A stretch of 8,614 nucleotides of DNA, taken from assembly GCA_945957225.1 (NCBI GenBank), contig CAMFKK010000080.1, positions 1-8,614 on the forward strand, in the 5' to 3' direction. The DNA comes from an uncultured Sphingobacteriia bacterium (GTDB taxonomy: Bacteria; Bacteroidota; Bacteroidia; Chitinophagales; Chitinophagaceae). Shown here piece by piece: positions 1 through 7,003 of the stretch; position 1 is the stretch's first letter; each line of letters begins with the position of its first letter. The notes under the pieces were generated by a model. That model worked only from the letters and a program-made list of their open reading frames with translations, was not told the origin of the DNA and searched no databases. The translations under genes and the position numbers were made by a program.

Positions 1-41
1 GGCTCCGGTCTCGTGGGCTCGGAGATGTGTATAAGAGACAG
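1..41 (+). other. Residual Nextera (Tn5) i7-side sequencing adapter
   Basis: Synthetic sequence, not genomic. Bases 23-41 are the 19-bp Tn5 mosaic end AGATGTGTATAAGAGACAG. They are preceded at 8-22 by the Nextera read-2 tail GTCTCGTGGGCTCGG. The remaining bases 1-7 (GGCTCCG) sit where the i7 index belongs and, from memory, fit the last seven bases of the index AGGCTCCG. Genomic sequence therefore begins at 42, exactly at a Tn5 cut. Confidence 0.98.
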
Positions 42-43
42 TT

Positions 44-175
44 CTAATACCGCATTACAACCCATACAGCAATGCGGAAAAAGTAGGTGGGCAATTCCGT
101 GAAAACTTTCTTCTAGTAATGGAAGCATTCAAAAAAATACAACAACTAATTGGTGTATCAAAGCAACTAAAATAA
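44..175 (+). CDS. 3' end of an unidentified gene (N-terminus missing)
   Basis: An open frame runs from the first genomic bases to a TAA at 173-175 and encodes 43 residues beginning LIPHYNPYSNAEKVGGQF and ending GVSKQLK. The composition looks like a real protein tail: aromatic and glycine residues first, then an amphipathic helix-like stretch (NFLLVMEAFKKIQQLIG) and a basic end. The other two forward frames hit stops early, at 45-47 and near 100. The frame is open at its 5' side because the Tn5 cut removed the rest of the gene. It converges on radA, and the two stop codons overlap within 167-175. I do not recognise the family and assign no function. That it is coding is likely but rests on a short stretch. 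Confidence 0.6.
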   Translation, partial: LIPHYNPYSNAEKVGGQFRENFLLVMEAFKKIQQLIGVSKQLK

Positions 176-1537
176 TTGTTGGTATACTTCATCCACTCTT
201 GAAAGTGCAATTACCTGAATGCCATGATTTTTAGGCTGAAAACTTTTTTTATTATATCTAGAAACAATGATCTTTTCAAAGCCTAACTTTTCTGCTTCTG
301 CAATTCTTTGTTCTATTCTATTCACTGCTCTAATTTCTCCATTCAATCCAACTTCTCCTGCAAAACAAATATGACTAGGCAATGGAACGTCTTCATAGGA
401 AGATAGCAAGGCACAGATCACCGCCAAGTCAATACTGGGATCTTCTACTTTTATCCCACCAGCAATATTTACAAATACGTCTTTCATGCCAAATTGAAAG
501 CCGCCTCTTTTTTCTAATACGGCTAATAATAATTGTAACCTGCGTAAATCAAAACCTGTTACGGTGCGCTGTGGTGTGCCATACACGCTTTGTGTTACTA
601 AGGCTTGCACTTCAATTAACAAGGGGCGCATCCCTTCCAGTGTAGCTGCAATGGCAGAACCACTTAATTGTTCTTCTCTTTGTGCAATTAAAATTTCTGA
701 AGGATTTGAAACAATGCGCATGCCTTCACCAGTCATTTCATAAATGCCTAATTCAGCCGTGCTACCAAAACGGTTTTTGAGTGTTCTTAAAATCCGGTAA
801 GCATAATGTCTATCGCCTTCAAATTGCAAAACAGTATCAACCAAATGTTCCAATACTTTTGGTCCAGCAATAGATCCATCTTTGGTAATATGCCCAATGA
901 GAAAAACTGGGGTTCCCGTTTCTTTTGCAAAGCGTTGAAATTCTCCTGCACATTCTCTGATTTGAGAAACAGATCCTGCAGAAGAATCTATTAAGTTGGA
1001 TTGTAGGGTTTGAATAGAATCTACAATCACCATCTGGGGTTTTAATTTTTTGATTTCCTGGAAGATGGTAGCGGTGGAAGTTTCTGTGAGTAAATAAAAT
1101 TGTTCGTTGTCAATATTTAATCTGTCCGCGCGCATTTTTATTTGCTGCTCACTTTCTTCACCACTAATATAAAGTACCGATGCTTGTTTCATTAACAAGC
1201 CAATCTGCAAAAACAAAGTGCTTTTACCTATCCCTGGTTCACCCGCCACAAGGATAATACTACCAGGCACAATCCCACCACCCAAAACTCTGTTCAATTC
1301 AGAGTCCATACTGTCAATGCGTTTTTCTTCCTTGCTCACTACTTGATTAAGTGCAATGGTTTTGACTGCTCTCTTGTCATTGTGATAAGAGTCCCATTCT
1401 ATTTCTTTTTGATTGCCCTTGTCAATGATTTCTTCTACCAATGTGTTCCATTCATTGCAAGAAGGACATTTTCCCAACCATTTGGCAGATTCGTAGCCAC
1501 AATTGCTACAGAAAAACGCTTTTTTAATCTTACTCAT
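167..1537 (-). CDS. radA: DNA repair/recombination ATPase RadA (Sms)
   Basis: RadA is a cytoplasmic RecA-like ATPase that promotes branch migration and processing of recombination intermediates. The chosen ATG gives 456 residues, the usual RadA length. An N-terminal C4 zinc finger has Cys10, Cys13, Cys24 and Cys27, in the contexts CSNCGYESAKWLGKC and CPSC. The RecA-like core has Walker A GEPGIGKST at 99-107, a Walker B strand MVIVDSIQT at 169-177, and the RadA-specific KNRFGS motif at 254-259. The C-terminal third (about 290-456) matches the Lon-protease-like domain (VNIAGGIKVEDPSIDLAV, FAGEVGLNGEIRAV). The frame extends upstream to a TTG at 1579, adding 14 residues, but the ATG at 1537 places MSKIKKAFFC directly before the zinc finger as in relatives. 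There is no clear Shine-Dalgarno, as is normal for Bacteroidota. It is transcribed away from the SusCD operon, and no flaw is visible. Confidence 0.96.
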   Translation of the reverse strand: MSKIKKAFFCSNCGYESAKWLGKCPSCNEWNTLVEEIIDKGNQKEIEWDSYHNDKRAVKTIALNQVVSKEEKRIDSMDSELNRVLGGGIVPGSIILVAGEPGIGKSTLFLQIGLLMKQASVLYISGEESEQQIKMRADRLNIDNEQFYLLTETSTATIFQEIKKLKPQMVIVDSIQTLQSNLIDSSAGSVSQIRECAGEFQRFAKETGTPVFLIGHITKDGSIAGPKVLEHLVDTVLQFEGDRHYAYRILRTLKNRFGSTAELGIYEMTGEGMRIVSNPSEILIAQREEQLSGSAIAATLEGMRPLLIEVQALVTQSVYGTPQRTVTGFDLRRLQLLLAVLEKRGGFQFGMKDVFVNIAGGIKVEDPSIDLAVICALLSSYEDVPLPSHICFAGEVGLNGEIRAVNRIEQRIAEAEKLGFEKIIVSRYNKKSFQPKNHGIQVIALSRVDEVYQQLF

Positions 1538-1621
1538 TGCCGTAAAGGTAGGGGTAGAAAGCTGTTTAATGGGGATCAAGGGAATGTAAAACCGAAAAGA
1601 TTTCAGGCAATTTTGAAAGGT

Positions 1622-1651
1622 AAAAGGGTCAACATTGCTGCTGACCCTTTT
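1622..1651. promoter_or_regulatory. Perfect 10-bp stem hairpin in the radA upstream region
   Basis: AAAAGGGTCA (1622-1631) and TGACCCTTTT (1642-1651) are perfect inverted repeats around a 10-base loop. Read on the minus strand, this lies in the presumed radA leader about 85 bp before the start codon. There the second arm ends in TTTT and then ACC, so it resembles a weak intrinsic terminator or attenuator. Read on the plus strand it ends in five Ts, but no plus-strand gene ends nearby. Either a leader structure of radA or a stop for antisense transcription would fit. The pairing is seen directly; the function is inferred. Confidence 0.5.
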
Positions 1652-1660
1652 TACTTACTA

Positions 1661-1697
1661 ACCCATTAAATTCTTCCACTAAATTACAATAATGGGT
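1661..1697. repeat. 8-bp inverted repeat next to the radA-side hairpin
   Basis: ACCCATTA (1661-1668) pairs with TAATGGGT (1690-1697) across a 21-base spacer. The GGGTCA at 1694-1699 is a second copy of the GGGTCA in the neighbouring hairpin (1626-1631). It could therefore pair instead with TGACCC at 1642-1647, giving mutually exclusive folds in a radA leader transcript. Only the base complementarity is observed. Confidence 0.4.
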
Positions 1698-1723
1698 CAG
1701 ATGGCAAAATAATTTTTTGGTTA

Positions 1724-1735
1724 ATAACCGGTTAT
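1724..1735. promoter_or_regulatory. 12-bp perfect palindrome, possible operator
   Basis: ATAACCGGTTAT is a complete palindrome in an otherwise A/T-rich intergenic stretch, about 190 bp before radA and 390 bp before susC. A gapless symmetrical 12-mer could be a dimeric regulator's half-site pair. I do not recognise it as a known operator, and a single occurrence could be chance. Confidence 0.3.
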
Positions 1736-1953
1736 GCGCATCCTAAAATTCACCACAAACAAGCAAAAAAACTCCTAATGAATGGGTTTTGAATAGGTTA
1801 AAACATAGCACATTAATTGTATTTGTTTATTGGATTTTTTTGAAGACAGAAAAGAATGTTTAAACAGTAAATAAATCATAAAAAAAGGGAAGTATTTTTT
1901 AGGATAATATATAATCAATAATTACATGTGTTAAAATGGTCAAAATAGTATGT

Positions 1954-2033
1954 AAAAAAAAAATCAATATGGGGTAAAAAAACACCAAAAAATGACTTGA
2001 ATGTTAATTTGACCTTAAAAAAAGATTAAAAAA
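1954..2033 (+). promoter_or_regulatory. Helically phased A-tracts (predicted curved DNA) upstream of susC
   Basis: Five runs of six or more A lie at 1954-1963, 1976-1982, 1987-1992, 2017-2023 and 2028-2033. Their centres are 1958.5, 1979, 1989.5, 2020 and 2030.5, so the steps are 20.5, 10.5, 30.5 and 10.5 bp, all close to whole multiples of a DNA turn. In-phase A-tracts are known to bend DNA. The position, ending 89 bp before the susC ATG, fits a promoter-proximal bend or UP-like element helping transcription of the operon. The spacing is measured from the sequence; the regulatory role is inferred. Confidence 0.5.
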
Positions 2034-2048
2034 GTTAATGAAATCTAA

Positions 2049-2126
2049 ATGATGAGCAGCTTTTTCGTTATTTGTGCGGTCATCAGAATTGACAAAAGGT
2101 TAACAAACCCAAAAAAGACAACATGA
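2049..2126 (+). CDS. Possible 25-codon leader ORF coupled to susC
   Basis: An ATG-ATG start at 2049/2052 opens a 25-codon frame (MMSSFFVICAVIRIDK, then RLTNPKKTT). Its TGA (2124-2126) overlaps the susC ATG (2123-2125) in an ATGA junction, the classic geometry of translational coupling. An even shorter ORF, MKSK (2038-2052), ends in the same way on this start. No ribosome binding site is evident and the susC transcription start is unknown, so the frame may not be transcribed. It may simply be chance in a short leader. The peptide resembles nothing I know. Confidence 0.25.
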   Translation: MMSSFFVICAVIRIDKRLTNPKKTT

Positions 2127-5100
2127 GAAAAAAACTGCTACTCAGTTTTTGCGCATGGATTTTTGCATTAATTGCAGGTCTTGCACAAACAACTACTGTT
2201 ACTGGTAAAGTAACAGATGACAAAGGAAAACCCATTGAAGGGGCTGCCGTAGTTGAGAAAAAAAGCAAAGGTGGTACTGCCACTGATGCAAACGGTGTTT
2301 TCAAATTGACAGTTAAACCAGGTGCCATTTTGGTGATTTCTGGAACTGGCTTTGAAAAAAGAGAAGTTGCCGCCACTGAAGCTGGGAACGTTTCTTTGAA
2401 AACCGCAGATGAGAACCTAAGTGAAGTGGTAGTAACCGCCTTGGGTATCAAACGTGAAAAGAAAGCCTTGGGATACGCTGTATCTTCTGTAGGTAAAAAA
2501 GACTTGGAATTACGTCCAGAAGGTGACCTTGGTCGCGTTTTGAGTGGTAAAGCTCCTGGTGTGAATATTGGTGCAACCAGCGGTCTGTCTGGTTCTGGTA
2601 CCAACATTGTCATTCGTGGTGTGAATACCATTAATGGTAGTTCACAACCTTTGTTTGTAGTAGATGGTGTGCCTTTTGATGGTGGTACCAATACACAAGC
2701 TTCTTTTGTTTATGGTAACCAAACTTCTTCTCGTTTCTTGGATTTGGATCCAAACAACATTGAGAGTGTTGACGTATTAAAAGGATTGAGCGCTACTACC
2801 ATGTATGGTGAGTTGGGTAGAAACGGTGTAATCTTGGTAACTACCAAAAATGGTGCTACTCAGAAAGCTCGTAAGAAAACTGAAATCACTGTATCTCAGT
2901 CTTTGTTTACAAACTCAGTTGCCAACCTACCAGAATATAACGAAAGTTATGGTGGTGGTTTTGACTTGAGCTTGGGTCTGGCTTTCTTCTCTAACTGGGG
3001 AGCTAAATTTACCAATCCAGCTGCTACAGTTCCACATCCTTATGATCGTAATGCTGATATGAGAGCAGCTTTTCCTGAATTTGTAGGTAAAACATATGAG
3101 TACAAGTATTACAATAGCGTACCTAGATTCTTTAGAACTGGAACAGTAAGTAATACTTCTGTAAACGTTGCTGGTACAACTGGCATTGTTAACTATAATG
3201 CCAACTTTGGTTATTTAGATGATCAAGGTTTTGTAAACGGTAATGGTTTGAACAGAAACACTTTTGGTTTGGGTGGTAGCGCAAAGCTTACCAACAAAGT
3301 AACCGTGAGTGGTACTTTCAACTATGTAAATACTGATCAAAAATCTCCTCCAACTTCTACCAGCTTTGGTTCTAGTGCAACTGCTACCTCTGTATTCGGA
3401 GACGTAATGTACACACCTACTGCTGTAGATTTGATGGGTCTTCCTTGGGAAAACCCATTGACTCATGGACACGTGTACTATCGTAATGGTAACGATATCC
3501 AAAACCCAATCTGGACCACACATAACGCCTTCACTCAAGATAAAGTAAGCCGTGCTTATGGTAACTTACAAGTGCGTTATGAAGTATTAAAAGGATTGAA
3601 CTTGAGCTATCGCGTAGGTTTTGATAACTATTCTGAGTTCCAAATGTATGCTCAGAACAAAGGTGGTCAACAATATGCAACAGGTATCTACCGTACTTCT
3701 GCTGGTAGCAACAATATCTGGGACCACACTGCATTGGCATCTTACAAAACAGATATCAACAGCAGCTGGGACTTGAACGTAGATGCGGGTGTTAACTCTA
3801 GGGAAAACACTTATTCTCAAACTGGTACTTTGAGCAAAGACCAACTAGTGTATGGTTTGTTGGATCATACCAACTTTATCACTCACGATATTGTATCTGA
3901 GAATGGTTCTGATTTGGACTATAAAGTTAAATCACAGTCAATTGGTGCTTTTGCTTCTGCTACATTTGGTTACAACCAATATTTGTATTTGAACGTAGGT
4001 GGACGTAATAGCTGGACTTCTACTTTGGAAAAAGCTAACCGTAGCATTTTCTATCCTAGTGCTAGCGTTTCATTTGTACCAACTTCAGCAATTCCTGCTT
4101 TACAGAATAACAAATACATCAATTATTTGAAAGTACGTTTGGGGTATGCTACTTCTGCTGGTTTCCCTGATCCTTATCAGACAAGACCTGTATTGGGTAT
4201 TTCAACTCGTACTTTCTTAGACAGGGCAAGTACTCCTGTAAACGTGAATGCAATCAGCAATTTCTTGCCTAACCCAGATTTAAAGCCTGAGTTACAAACA
4301 GAATTTGAAGCGGGTATTGATGGTAAATTCTTCAAAAACCGCTTGACCTTAGATTTGACTTTGTACAACAGGATTTCTAAAAATCAATTGTTGAACAGAG
4401 ATTTGGATCCTTCAACTGGTTATACTGGTATTAGAATCAATGCAGGACAGGTTTCTAACAAAGGTGTGGAAATGGGTCTTGGATATGCATTTGTTCAAAC
4501 CAAGGATTGGAACTGGAAAGTAGATGCCTTATGGACACTCAACAGAAGCATGGTTTCTGATATTCCTTCTGACTTGAAAGAGATTGTTTATGCTGGTTAT
4601 ACCACTTTGGGCAACTTTGCCATCAACGGTCAACCTCTTGGCGTAATCAAAGGATATTATTGGGAGCGTGAAGCCAAAACTGGTCAGCGTATTGTAAGCC
4701 CAACTGGTGACTATGTTTCTTCTCAGAACATTGGTATCATAGGTGACCCAACTCCTATGTACAAATTGACTGGTATCTCAAACCTTTCTTATAAAGGATT
4801 AAGCTTCCGCATGCAGTGGGAATACACTTGCGGTGGTTCATTCTACTCTTCAACAGCGCGTTCTTTGATTGCTCGTGGTGTTACAAAAGATACTGAATTT
4901 GACCGTGCAGCTCCTTACTTATTACCAGGTGTTGACGCAAACGGAAATCCAAACAGGGTTCAGACTTCTGCTACACAAGCATTCTTTAACAACGGATTTG
5001 GTCCTGATGAATCAGGTATGTTTGACGCAACCTTGATCCGTTTGAGAGAATTGTCTTTGGCTTATAGCCTGCCTGAAAAGTTATTGGCAAAAACACCATT

Positions 5101-5281
5101 TGGTGGAGTGTCATTCACATTGTCTGGAACCAATCTCTGGTACAATGCTCCTAACTTTCCTAAATACACACATTTTGACCCAGAAACCAATGGTTTGGGT
5201 GTGAGTAATGGTAAGGGCTTGGAGTTCATTACTGGACCTTCTTCACGTAGAATTGGTGCAAGCTTGAGAATCACCTTCTAA
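2123..5281 (+). CDS. SusC/RagA-family TonB-linked outer-membrane receptor
   Basis: This is a TonB-dependent outer-membrane channel that imports a bulky substrate captured together with its SusD partner. The signal peptide MRKKLLLSFCAWIFALIAGLA is probably cleaved before Gln22. Residues about 24-95 form the carboxypeptidase-D regulatory-like (CNA-B-type) domain typical of SusC (TGKVTDDKGKPIEGAAVV, DANGVFKLTVKPG). The linker LSEVVVTALGIKREKKALGY (99-118) is the family signature. The plug (about 120-245) has VLSGKAPGVNIG, NIVIRGVNTI, PLFVVDGVPFDG and NIESVDVLKGLSATTMYGE. The 22-strand-type barrel follows, with the usual C-terminal FDATLIRLRELSLAY (about 60 residues before the end) and a final strand ending RITF. 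The length of 1052 residues is normal. In the plug, MYGELGRNGVILVTTKNG replaces the commoner YGSRAANGVI form. SusD begins 21 bp downstream. The codons look like those of highly expressed genes (TTG for Leu, GGT, CGT). The substrate is unknown: no enzyme is encoded nearby. Confidence 0.95.
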   Translation: MRKKLLLSFCAWIFALIAGLAQTTTVTGKVTDDKGKPIEGAAVVEKKSKGGTATDANGVFKLTVKPGAILVISGTGFEKREVAATEAGNVSLKTADENLSEVVVTALGIKREKKALGYAVSSVGKKDLELRPEGDLGRVLSGKAPGVNIGATSGLSGSGTNIVIRGVNTINGSSQPLFVVDGVPFDGGTNTQASFVYGNQTSSRFLDLDPNNIESVDVLKGLSATTMYGELGRNGVILVTTKNGATQKARKKTEITVSQSLFTNSVANLPEYNESYGGGFDLSLGLAFFSNWGAKFTNPAATVPHPYDRNADMRAAFPEFVGKTYEYKYYNSVPRFFRTGTVSNTSVNVAGTTGIVNYNANFGYLDDQGFVNGNGLNRNTFGLGGSAKLTNKVTVSGTFNYVNTDQKSPPTSTSFGSSATATSVFGDVMYTPTAVDLMGLPWENPLTHGHVYYRNGNDIQNPIWTTHNAFTQDKVSRAYGNLQVRYEVLKGLNLSYRVGFDNYSEFQMYAQNKGGQQYATGIYRTSAGSNNIWDHTALASYKTDINSSWDLNVDAGVNSRENTYSQTGTLSKDQLVYGLLDHTNFITHDIVSENGSDLDYKVKSQSIGAFASATFGYNQYLYLNVGGRNSWTSTLEKANRSIFYPSASVSFVPTSAIPALQNNKYINYLKVRLGYATSAGFPDPYQTRPVLGISTRTFLDRASTPVNVNAISNFLPNPDLKPELQTEFEAGIDGKFFKNRLTLDLTLYNRISKNQLLNRDLDPSTGYTGIRINAGQVSNKGVEMGLGYAFVQTKDWNWKVDALWTLNRSMVSDIPSDLKEIVYAGYTTLGNFAINGQPLGVIKGYYWEREAKTGQRIVSPTGDYVSSQNIGIIGDPTPMYKLTGISNLSYKGLSFRMQWEYTCGGSFYSSTARSLIARGVTKDTEFDRAAPYLLPGVDANGNPNRVQTSATQAFFNNGFGPDESGMFDATLIRLRELSLAYSLPEKLLAKTPFGGVSFTLSGTNLWYNAPNFPKYTHFDPETNGLGVSNGKGLEFITGPSSRRIGASLRITF

Positions 5282-5302
5282 TAACAACTAAATTTTAGTA
5301 AA

Positions 5303-6991
5303 ATGAGATATTCGAAAATTATTATCTGCCTAGGATTACTAGTTGCCACGTTGGGAGCTTGTAATAAAAAACTGGACAGCTTATTGGAAAACCCCAACGC
5401 ACCATCACCAACAACAGCGGACGTTGACCTTTCTTTGAACCAGATTCAATTGGCCTTTAGAGGTTTTTACGGAACTGCTTCAACCTTGGGTGCGGAACTA
5501 TCCCGTCAACAAGCATGGTTTGGACCAATCTATGCCAATGGTTATAGCCCAGGAACCTTTGATGGTTTGTGGAGCTCTGCTTATTCCAATATTTTTGTAA
5601 ATGCTGACGCGATGATTCCTGTGGCAACTGCCCAGAAAAAATTCATCCAGTCTGGTATTGCCAAAGTGTTGAAAGCATATACCTTGGGTACCTTGGTTGA
5701 TCAATTTGGCGATATTCCTTATACAGAAGCAGTTCTAGGTGCGGCTAATACCAATCCTAAAATTGACAAAGGAGCTGATGTTTATGTAAAAACTTTGGCT
5801 TTGTTGGATGACGCGATTGCTGATTTCAACAAAACTGGTGCTGGTGCTGGTCCTACCAATGACTTGTTCTATGGTGGTTCTGTAGCAAACTGGAAAAAAG
5901 CAGCAAAGTCTTTGAAATTGAAATTCTTGATGAACACAAGATTGGTAGATGCTTCTGCTTCTGCTAAAATTGCAGCTTTGATTACTGAGAATGATTTGGT
6001 AACCACTGATGCTCAGGATTTCAACTTTAAATATGGTACCAATAACTCTTCTCCTGATAGCCGTCACCCTAAATATGCGGGAAATTACTCTGCAACAGGT
6101 TCTGTTGGGGAATATTTAAGTACATATTTCATGGACTTAGTGGTAAAAGAAAAAACAGGAACTGTTTCTACTTTGGATCCACGTAGAAGGTATTATTTCT
6201 ATCGTCAGAATACCAACTATGTAAACGTAAACGAAACCACTTTAACCTGTGCATTCGTTGCAAACCCTGCACACTATCCTGCTAATATGCCTTTCTGCTT
6301 GGTAGGTGGTAACTCTGGCTATTGGGGTAGGGACCACGGTGATAACTCTGGTACTCCTCCCGATGGTGAATTTAGAACAACTTATGGTGTTTATCCTGCT
6401 GGTGGCGAATTTGACGCAAGTACTGGTGGTAAAGTTAAATTGGTAATGGGTGGCCGTGGTGCTGGTGTTGATCCAATCTGGAACTCTTCTTTCACTTATT
6501 TTGTGGAAGCTGAAGCTGCTTTGAAATTGGGTATCACTGCTGGCGGAACTGCTAGAGCTTTGTTAAGCAAAGCCTTGTATGCTTCTATTAATAAAGTAGT
6601 TGGTTTCCCTGCCTCTATTGGTTATACTTTGAGTGCCTCTCAACAAGCATTGGTTCCTACCACTGCTCAAATTGACACTTATGTAAACTTTGTATTGGCT
6701 CAGTATGATGCTGCTACCACTGATGACGCTCGTTTGAATATCATCATGAAGGAATACTATATTGCTGCTTGGGGTAATGGTGTAGAAACCTATAACTCTT
6801 ACAGAAGAACTGGTAAGCCTGATAATATCCAATTAGTAGTTACTACTGCTAGTCCTGGTGTTTTCATGAGGTCTTTCACTTATCCTTCAGTGTATATGAA
6901 CAGAAACTTGAATGCACCTACTCAGAAAACTCCTGGTGTTGCTGCAAACAAAGTATTCTGGGATAATAACCCTGATAATTTCATCAAATAA
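5303..6991 (+). CDS. SusD/RagB-family substrate-binding outer-membrane lipoprotein
   Basis: This is the surface lipoprotein that caps the SusC channel and binds substrate. It has a lipoprotein signal peptide with lipobox LGAC and lipidated Cys20, then NKKLDSLLENPNAP, the 'NPN' opening typical of the SusD-like_2 subgroup. Helical-repeat motifs follow in order: KAYTLGTLVDQFGDIPYTEA (124-143), NWKKAAKSLKLKFLMNTR (196-213), YFVEAEAALKLG (399-410), KEYYIAAWGNGVETYNSYRR (483-502) followed by TGKP, and C-terminal FTYPSVYMNRNLNAP (525-539). An insert at about 300-375 carries Cys316, Cys332 and a GRDHGDNSGTPPDGEFRTTY stretch, which could contribute to ligand binding. The length of 562 residues is ordinary for the family. 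The ATG lies 21 bp after susC, preceded by A/T-rich sequence without a Shine-Dalgarno, and the next gene starts 12 bp after its stop. All three genes should be co-transcribed. The ligand cannot be read from the sequence. Confidence 0.93.
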   Translation: MRYSKIIICLGLLVATLGACNKKLDSLLENPNAPSPTTADVDLSLNQIQLAFRGFYGTASTLGAELSRQQAWFGPIYANGYSPGTFDGLWSSAYSNIFVNADAMIPVATAQKKFIQSGIAKVLKAYTLGTLVDQFGDIPYTEAVLGAANTNPKIDKGADVYVKTLALLDDAIADFNKTGAGAGPTNDLFYGGSVANWKKAAKSLKLKFLMNTRLVDASASAKIAALITENDLVTTDAQDFNFKYGTNNSSPDSRHPKYAGNYSATGSVGEYLSTYFMDLVVKEKTGTVSTLDPRRRYYFYRQNTNYVNVNETTLTCAFVANPAHYPANMPFCLVGGNSGYWGRDHGDNSGTPPDGEFRTTYGVYPAGGEFDASTGGKVKLVMGGRGAGVDPIWNSSFTYFVEAEAALKLGITAGGTARALLSKALYASINKVVGFPASIGYTLSASQQALVPTTAQIDTYVNFVLAQYDAATTDDARLNIIMKEYYIAAWGNGVETYNSYRRTGKPDNIQLVVTTASPGVFMRSFTYPSVYMNRNLNAPTQKTPGVAANKVFWDNNPDNFIK

Positions 6992-7003
6992 AATACAGCA
7001 ATC

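Larger units (their letters stand above)
1538..2122. other. Divergent non-coding region between radA and the SusC operon
   Basis: These 585 bp separate two divergent transcription units and must carry both promoters. The sequence is very A/T-rich, with many A-runs on the plus strand. I found no convincing protein gene: frames are interrupted, apart from very short ones just before susC. Searching by eye for the Bacteroidota promoter pattern (TTTG or TTG about 20 bp before TAnnTTTG) gave only partial matches, such as TGTATTTG at 1818-1825 and TTAATTTG at 2004-2011. Neither has a well-spaced upstream element, so no promoter is called. Hairpins lie on the radA side and phased A-tracts on the susC side; these are listed separately. 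Confidence 0.8.

Noticed and set aside
23..41. Tn5 mosaic ends at both termini as evidence of a natural Tn5-like transposon
   Set aside because: The ends are the engineered hyperactive mosaic end joined to Illumina read tails and index bases, with no transposase gene inside.
1538..1579. 14-residue N-terminal extension of RadA from a TTG at 1579
   Set aside because: The ATG at 1537 gives the usual RadA start just before the zinc finger and normal length. The extension (LIPIKQLSTPTFTA) has no family support.
1343..1669. 108-codon plus-strand ORF overlapping the radA 5' end
   Set aside because: It is antisense to radA codons for most of its length, its product has no recognisable motif, and its end falls in non-coding sequence.
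1818..2011. Partial Bacteroidota promoter matches TGTATTTG (1818-1825) and TTAATTTG (2004-2011)
   Set aside because: Each misses a fixed base of TAnnTTTG and neither has a TTG/TTTG element at about the right spacing.
2083..2691. 202-codon minus-strand ORF inside susC
   Set aside because: It is the complementary-frame shadow of a long gene with skewed codon use; the proline/serine/threonine-rich product shows no domain. The other antisense ORFs within susC, susD and the third gene were rejected for the same reason.
2774..3599. 16-bp direct repeat GTATTAAAAGGATTGA at 2774-2789 and 3584-3599
   Set aside because: Both copies encode the same VLKGL codons within susC under the same codon preference. 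There is no sign of duplication around them.
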